NCBI GenBank assembly: GCA_002256995.1
Contig: NCGX01000023.1
Coordinates: 1 to 42,016, forward strand
Source: Hydrogenophilales bacterium 16-64-40
GTDB lineage: Bacteria; Pseudomonadota; Gammaproteobacteria; Burkholderiales; Thiobacillaceae
Direction: 5' to 3'
DNA: 42,016 nucleotides
Shown here: one piece after another, positions 37,741-42,016 of the stretch
Numbering within the stretch: the stretch's first letter is position 1
Layout of the letters: every line of letters starts with the position of its first letter
The notes under the pieces: generated by a model
What the model saw: the letters and a program-made list of their open reading frames with translations, nothing else
What the model was told of the DNA's origin: nothing
The model's database searches: none
Translations under genes and position numbers: made by a program

Positions 37741-38428
37741 GTTTCACTCCTGGTTTCTTGCCGCGCTTTTCCTGTTCGGCCACCACAGGCTGCTCTCCAC
37801 GAGCGAGCGTATCGCCCTTGTATACCCACACCTTGACGCCGATGATGCCGTAGGTGGTCTTCGCTTCAGCAAAACCATAGTCGATGATGGCGCGCAGGGT
37901 GTGCAGTGGCACACGGCCTTCGCGATACCACTCGGAACGCGCGATTTCTGCACCGTTCAAACGGCCAGCGCTCATGATTTTGATGCCCTGAGCACCCAGC
38001 CGCATGGCATTCTGCATGGCACGCTTCATCGCGCGACGGAACATCACACGCTTTTCGAGTTGCTGCGCAATGCCATCAGCGATGATCTGGGCATCCGTCT
38101 CGGGCTTGCGCACTTCTTCAATGTTGACGTGCACCGGCACCGACATCAGGCGCGCAAGCTCGCTGCGCAGGACTTCGATGTCCTCGCCCTTTTTGCCGAT
38201 CACCACACCTGGGCGACCGCTGAAAATCGTGATGCGTGCGTTTTTCGCCGGACGCTCGATAACCACCTTGGAAACCGACGCATGGGCGAGCTTCTTTTTC
38301 AGGTAGTCACGAACCTTGATGTCCTCCAGCAGGGTGCTGGAGAAGTTTCGGTTCGAACCGTACCATTTGGCCGTCCAAATACGCTGGACACCAAGGCGGA
38401 ACCCGATCGGATGTATTTTTTGTCCCAT
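37724..38428 (-). CDS. rpsC: 30S ribosomal protein S3
   Basis: This 234-residue protein starts [20 protein letters not shown], has the KH domain ([20 protein letters not shown]) and the S3 C-terminal domain ([31 protein letters not shown]). S3 lies at the mRNA entry channel and has helicase activity. Located between rplV and rplP. Confidence 0.98.
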   Translation of the reverse strand: MGQKIHPIGFRLGVQRIWTAKWYGSNRNFSSTLLEDIKVRDYLKKKLAHASVSKVVIERPAKNARITIFSGRPGVVIGKKGEDIEVLRSELARLMSVPVHVNIEEVRKPETDAQIIADGIAQQLEKRVMFRRAMKRAMQNAMRLGAQGIKIMSAGRLNGAEIARSEWYREGRVPLHTLRAIIDYGFAEAKTTYGIIGVKVWVYKGDTLARGEQPVVAEQEKRGKKPGVKHAAAS

Positions 38429-38437
38429 GGCGCTTCC

Positions 38438-38770
38438 TTAATCCCCAACCGTCACACTAATGTGACAGGTCGGCTTAGTAATACGGTTGCCGCGGCCTTT
38501 GGCACGGGCAGTGAAGCGCTTCAGCACGGTACCCTGGTCAACGAGAATCGTCTTGACCTTAAGGGTATCGATGTCTGCACCTTCGTTGTGCTCAGCGTTG
38601 GCAATCGCCGACTCGAGCACTTTCTTGATGATGCCCGCACCTTTTTTAGGGCTGAAGGCCAGGAGATTCAACGCCTTCTCCACCCGAAGGCCACGAATCT
38701 GGTCGGCGACCAGGCGGCCCTTCTGTGCGGACAGTCGCGTACCACGCAAAATTGCAGAAACTTCCATCAT
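38438..38770 (-). CDS. rplV: 50S ribosomal protein L22
   Basis: This 110-residue protein has [20 protein letters not shown] and the beta-hairpin region ending [20 protein letters not shown], which lines the exit tunnel constriction. Seven bases separate it from rpsS and nine from rpsC. Confidence 0.98.
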   Translation of the reverse strand: MMEVSAILRGTRLSAQKGRLVADQIRGLRVEKALNLLAFSPKKGAGIIKKVLESAIANAEHNEGADIDTLKVKTILVDQGTVLKRFTARAKGRGNRITKPTCHISVTVGD

Positions 38771-38777
38771 GCGGTCC

Positions 38778-39053
38778 TTATCTCTTAGCCTTCTTGTCCG
38801 CGACGTGACCCTTGAAGGTGCGCGTCAGGGAAAACTCACCCAGTTTGTGGCCGACCATGTTCTCGGTCACGAATATCGGCATGTGCTGGCGTCCGTTATG
38901 AACCGCAATCGTCAGACCGATAAAGTCAGGCAATACGGTAGAACGGCGCGACCAGGTCTTGATCGGGCGCTTGTCGTTGGTGCCGCGAACGGCTTCAATT
39001 CTTTTCAGCAGATGCCCGTCAACGAAGGGGCCTTTTTTAATTGAACGTGCCAT
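38778..39053 (-). CDS. rpsS: 30S ribosomal protein S19
   Basis: This 91-residue protein starts [20 protein letters not shown] and contains [20 protein letters not shown] and the [12 protein letters not shown] end, the S19 signature. It forms part of the head near S13. It follows rplB by 15 bases. Confidence 0.98.
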   Translation of the reverse strand: MARSIKKGPFVDGHLLKRIEAVRGTNDKRPIKTWSRRSTVLPDFIGLTIAVHNGRQHMPIFVTENMVGHKLGEFSLTRTFKGHVADKKAKR

Positions 39054-39068
39054 ATATCTCTACCTCAA

Positions 39069-39896
39069 TCAGCGCGCGTTGCGGCGGCGGACAATCATGT
39101 TGGAGGTGCGCTTGTTGCTGCGGGTACGGTAACCCTTTGTCGGGGTACCCCACGGGCTCACCGGATGACGACCTGCCGCGGTGCGGCCTTCGCCACCACC
39201 ATGCGGGTGGTCACACGGGTTCATCACCACACCACGTACTGTGGGACGGATACCGCGCCAGCGGTTTGCACCCGCCTTACCAATCGAACGCAGGCTGTGC
39301 TCTTCGTTACCCACTTCGCCAAGCGTCGCGCGACAGTCAACGTGGACCTTGCGGATTTCGCCCGAGCGCAGACGCAACTGCGCATAGCTGCCTTCGCGTG
39401 CAAGCAACTGCACCGAGGTTCCGGCAGAACGCGCGATCTGCGCACCCTTGCCCGGCATCATCTCGATACAGTGCACCGTGCTGCCGACCGGAATGCTGCG
39501 CAGCGGCAGACAGTTGCCCGCCTTGATCGGCGCGTCAACACCATTCAGCAACTGCGCGCCAACCGCAATGCCACGCGGCGCAATAATGTAGCGGCGCTCA
39601 CCATCGGCATAACACAGCAATGCAAGATGCGCTGAACGGTTGGGGTCATACTCAATATGCTCGACCTTGGCGGGAATGCCGTCCTTGTTGCGACGGAAAT
39701 CCACCACACGGTAATGCTGCTTATGCCCACCACCCTTGTGGCGCACCGTGATATGGCCATTGTTGTTACGACCTGAACCGCGCTTCTTCGGCTCGAGCAA
39801 CGGCGCGTACGGCGCGCCTTTGTGCAGACCTTCTGTTACGACCTTGACGAGCGCACGGCGCCCGGCAGAGGTGGGTTTAACTTTAATCAGTGCCAT
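39069..39896 (-). CDS. rplB: 50S ribosomal protein L2
   Basis: This 275-residue protein starts [20 protein letters not shown] and contains the C-terminal signature [20 protein letters not shown], including the conserved His of the peptidyl transferase region, and a basic tail ([15 protein letters not shown]). L2 is needed for subunit joining. Located between rplW and rpsS. Confidence 0.98.
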   Translation of the reverse strand: MALIKVKPTSAGRRALVKVVTEGLHKGAPYAPLLEPKKRGSGRNNNGHITVRHKGGGHKQHYRVVDFRRNKDGIPAKVEHIEYDPNRSAHLALLCYADGERRYIIAPRGIAVGAQLLNGVDAPIKAGNCLPLRSIPVGSTVHCIEMMPGKGAQIARSAGTSVQLLAREGSYAQLRLRSGEIRKVHVDCRATLGEVGNEEHSLRSIGKAGANRWRGIRPTVRGVVMNPCDHPHGGGEGRTAAGRHPVSPWGTPTKGYRTRSNKRTSNMIVRRRNAR

Positions 39897-39907
39897 GGTT
39901 CTCTCCC

Positions 39908-40213
39908 TTACTGACCGGACGCGAAGTCGATGTCCTGACCCTGTTTCAGGGTGACATACGCTTTCTTCCAGTTGTCACGGCGACCTGTGACACGACCGGA
40001 GCGCTTGACCTTGCCCTTGACGTTCAGCACCTGGACACCGGTCACCTCGACCTTGAACAGGCTGGACACTGCCGCGCCAATTTCCTGCTTGGTCGCGCTG
40101 GGCAACACCCGAAAGACAACTTGATTCAGCTTATCCGCGATGCGCGTGCTCTTTTCGGAGATCACCGGCGCGAGAATGACTTTGAGCAAACGCTCTTGAC
40201 TGATCGCACCCAT
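39908..40213 (-). CDS. rplW: 50S ribosomal protein L23
   Basis: This 101-residue protein reads [20 protein letters not shown], then [20 protein letters not shown], then [20 protein letters not shown], the L23 signature. It forms the docking site for trigger factor and SRP at the tunnel exit. Its ATG overlaps the rplD stop by one base (TAATG). Confidence 0.98.
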   Translation of the reverse strand: MGAISQERLLKVILAPVISEKSTRIADKLNQVVFRVLPSATKQEIGAAVSSLFKVEVTGVQVLNVKGKVKRSGRVTGRRDNWKKAYVTLKQGQDIDFASGQ

Positions 40214-40830
40214 TACACCATCTCCTCAAACTGTTTCACCGCTGCCGCCGTGATCAACACGTTGCCGAATTTGACCAGACTCCACGGGTCAGCCTGATGC
40301 GGCTCAACCACATAGACATTCGGCAGATTGCGCGACGACAGCCACAGGTTGTCATCCACGCTGTCCGCAATAATCATGACCTTGCCATAACCCATCGACT
40401 TCAGCTTGTCGGCAAGCACTCGGGTCTTGGGCGACTCGATGCCGAGACTTTCCACCACCTTGATCTTGCCATCGCGAGCCAGCTGCGACAGGATGGACGC
40501 CAAGCCAGCGCGATACATCTTACGGTTGACCTTGTGGGTGAAGTTCTCGTTCGGCTTGTTTGGAAAGGTGACACCACCCCCACGCCAGATCGGGCTCGAT
40601 GTGCGGCCAGCACGTGCGCGACCAGTACCTTTTTGACGCCACGGCTTATGCGTGGAGGCGCTGACTTCGGCACGCGTTTGCTGCGCACGATTGCCGCTAC
40701 GCGCATTCGACTGGAACGCGGTTACCACCTGGTGGACCAGCGCTTCGTTGTAGTCGCGACCAAAGGTTTCGTCGGAGGCGGCCAAGCTGGATACCTGCTG
40801 GCCCCGCTCATTGATGACGGTTAAATCCAT
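40213..40830 (-). CDS. rplD: 50S ribosomal protein L4
   Basis: This 205-residue protein has the long basic loop ([40 protein letters not shown]) that reaches the exit tunnel, and a Rossmann-like globular part. In E. coli L4 also autoregulates the S10 operon; no equivalent leader can be judged here because rpsJ is preceded directly by tuf. One-base overlaps join it to rplC and rplW. Confidence 0.98.
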   Translation of the reverse strand: MDLTVINERGQQVSSLAASDETFGRDYNEALVHQVVTAFQSNARSGNRAQQTRAEVSASTHKPWRQKGTGRARAGRTSSPIWRGGGVTFPNKPNENFTHKVNRKMYRAGLASILSQLARDGKIKVVESLGIESPKTRVLADKLKSMGYGKVMIIADSVDDNLWLSSRNLPNVYVVEPHQADPWSLVKFGNVLITAAAVKQFEEMV

Positions 40831-41474
40831 TAGGCACCCCCTTTCACTGCCGGGCGCACCACCACATGACCACCCTTCGAACCCGGAACGGCGCCCTTCA
40901 GCAGCACCAAACCGCGCTCAGCATCGACACGAACGACTTCAAGATTCTGTTTGGTACACGTCACAGCGCCCATATGGCCAGACATGCGCTTACCCGGGAA
41001 AACACGACCCGGATCCTGCGCCATGCCGATGGATCCCGGCACGTTGTGCGAACGCGAGTTGCCGTGCGTCGCACGCTGCGATTTGAAGTTGTGGCGCTTG
41101 ATGGTGCCCGCAAAGCCTTTGCCTTGCGTCACACCAGTGACATCCACCTTCTGCCCGGCCGTAAAGACCTCGACAGAAACCGCAGCACCCGCCTGGTATT
41201 GGGCTGCCTCATCAGCCGAAACGCGAAACTCACGCATCAGCTCTGCAGCATCCACACCCGCCTTGGCAAAATGGCCAGCCTGTGCTTTGGTGACACGGCT
41301 ATTGCGACGCGTGCCATAGGCAACCTGCACCGCGGAATAACCATCAACCTCTGACGTGCGAACCTGTGTTACACGATTGTTTGACATTTCCAGCACTGTC
41401 ACCGGAACGGACGCACCGCTCTCAGTGAAAATGCGGGTCATGCCGACCTTGCGGCCAACGAGCCCGATACTCAT
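40830..41474 (-). CDS. rplC: 50S ribosomal protein L3
   Basis: This 214-residue protein starts [20 protein letters not shown] and contains [20 protein letters not shown] and [20 protein letters not shown], the L3 signature with the Gln that is methylated by PrmB in relatives. The ATG at 41474 gives the family N-terminus; an in-frame start at 41498 is rejected. A weak AGGA lies upstream. It ends overlapping rplD by one base. Confidence 0.98.
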   Translation of the reverse strand: MSIGLVGRKVGMTRIFTESGASVPVTVLEMSNNRVTQVRTSEVDGYSAVQVAYGTRRNSRVTKAQAGHFAKAGVDAAELMREFRVSADEAAQYQAGAAVSVEVFTAGQKVDVTGVTQGKGFAGTIKRHNFKSQRATHGNSRSHNVPGSIGMAQDPGRVFPGKRMSGHMGAVTCTKQNLEVVRVDAERGLVLLKGAVPGSKGGHVVVRPAVKGGA

Positions 41475-41566
41475 TTTTGTATATCCTATCTCAAGCAAGC
41501 GACCTAGGCCACTCGCAAGGTTTGTAGGTGCCGATTACAATTGACCGGCGACTATTGATACTACTG

Positions 41567-41601
41567 AAGGGGCAGCAGTATACCTGCGCCCCTTGGTTTT
41601 T
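41567..41601. terminator. Hairpin between rpsJ and rplC, with a T-run on the plus strand
   Basis: aaggggcagcag and the opposing ctgcgcccctt (41567-41594) form an imperfect stem around a short loop, followed on the plus strand by ttttt (41597-41601). On the coding (minus) strand it has no U-tract, so it is not a normal terminator for rpsJ. It may block antisense transcription or protect the rpsJ 3' end. The rest of the 125-base gap shows no convincing promoter. Confidence 0.5.
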
Positions 41602-41908
41602 ACAACTTGATTTCGACGTCGACGCCAGCCGGCAAGTCCAGCTTCATCAGGGCATCAACCGTTTTATCGGTCGGGTCCATGATGTCCATCAGACGGCGAT
41701 GGGTACGGATCTCGAACTGGTCGCGCGAGGTCTTGTTGACGTGCGGCGAACGCAGCACGTCAAAACGCTCGATCGAGGTCGGCAGGGGAACCGGGCCCTT
41801 GACCACTGCGCCGGTGCGTTTGGCCGTTTCCACGATTTCGAGCGCCGACTGGTCGATCAGTTTGTAGTCAAACGCCTTCAGGCGGATGCGGATTTTCTGG
41901 CTTTGCAT
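41600..41908 (-). CDS. rpsJ: 30S ribosomal protein S10 (NusE)
   Basis: This 102-residue protein starts [20 protein letters not shown] and contains [20 protein letters not shown] and [20 protein letters not shown], the S10 signature. S10 is also NusE in antitermination complexes. The ATG at 41908 matches family length (about 103); the longer frame reaches into tuf. It follows tuf by ten bases, so both are likely co-transcribed. Confidence 0.98.
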   Translation of the reverse strand: MQSQKIRIRLKAFDYKLIDQSALEIVETAKRTGAVVKGPVPLPTSIERFDVLRSPHVNKTSRDQFEIRTHRRLMDIMDPTDKTVDALMKLDLPAGVDVEIKL

Positions 41909-41918
41909 TGAATTAACC

Positions 41919-42016
41919 TTATTCTTCGATCTTGGCCACGACGCCTGCACCGACGGTGCGGCCGCCTTCGCGGATGGCGAAACGCAGGCCTTCGTCCATG
42001 GCGATCGGCTGAATCA
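41919..42016 (-). CDS. tuf: Elongation factor Tu, C-terminal fragment (5' end outside window)
   Basis: The last 32 codons read [20 protein letters not shown] followed by [11 protein letters not shown] and TAA, the domain III C-terminus of EF-Tu, which delivers aminoacyl-tRNA to the ribosome. Its position directly upstream of rpsJ is the usual str-S10 arrangement. Only this fragment is in the window. Confidence 0.97.
   Translation of the reverse strand, partial: IQPIAMDEGLRFAIREGGRTVGAGVVAKIEE

Overview
The window looks like a chromosomal segment from a GC-rich betaproteobacterium. The best guess is the Nitrosomonadales/Hydrogenophilales side (Thiobacillus-like). This rests on gene order (uvrA next to an MFS gene and ssb; secY-infA-rpmJ-rpsM; aspS with a DUF2322 gene, nudB, an EEP nuclease and clsB), a Porin_4-type porin and the protein sequences. 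No rRNA was available to confirm it. No rRNA, tRNA, CRISPR array or prophage was recognised.

Layout. 1-805: end of recA and recX. 806-5864: accessory stretch with an intact RelB/RelE-type pair, a DUF4160/DUF2442 pair whose DUF4160 member is reduced to about 20 codons by a REP-associated tyrosine transposase (RAYT) element, a tandem remnant of a second RAYT end, a porin, a YpfJ-type metallopeptidase, and a DUF433/DUF5615 pair whose PIN-like member is frameshifted. 5889-10976 (minus strand): clsB, EEP hydrolase, nudB, DUF2322, aspS and fmdB, punctuated by REP-like GC-rich palindromes and by four 21-bp direct repeats upstream of fmdB. 11141-15407: two tandem paralogous TonB-dependent receptors. 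15479-20319: ssb and an MFS transporter, divergent from uvrA. 20319-27739: rluF-type pseudouridine synthase, an Ala-rich small lipoprotein, an RND adaptor/pump pair, a glycerate kinase, and a convergent SAM hydroxide adenosyltransferase.

27915-42016 (minus strand) is the ribosomal protein super-locus, read tuf - S10 cluster (rpsJ to rpsQ) - spc cluster (rplN to rpmJ, with secY and infA) - alpha cluster (rpsM to rplQ), ended by a strong bidirectional terminator at 27864-27892. A clear sigma70-type promoter sits in the rpsQ-rplN gap and an extended -10 promoter sits just before rpsM, so the classical S10/spc/alpha boundaries are visible.

Most of the window is conserved housekeeping DNA, and I did not find a convincing new multi-gene system. 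The most interesting parts are the decayed toxin-antitoxin-like modules and RAYT scars at 0.8-5.9 kb, the REP-like palindromes around the clsB-aspS operon, the helically phased 21-bp repeats at the fmdB promoter, and the tandem receptor pair.
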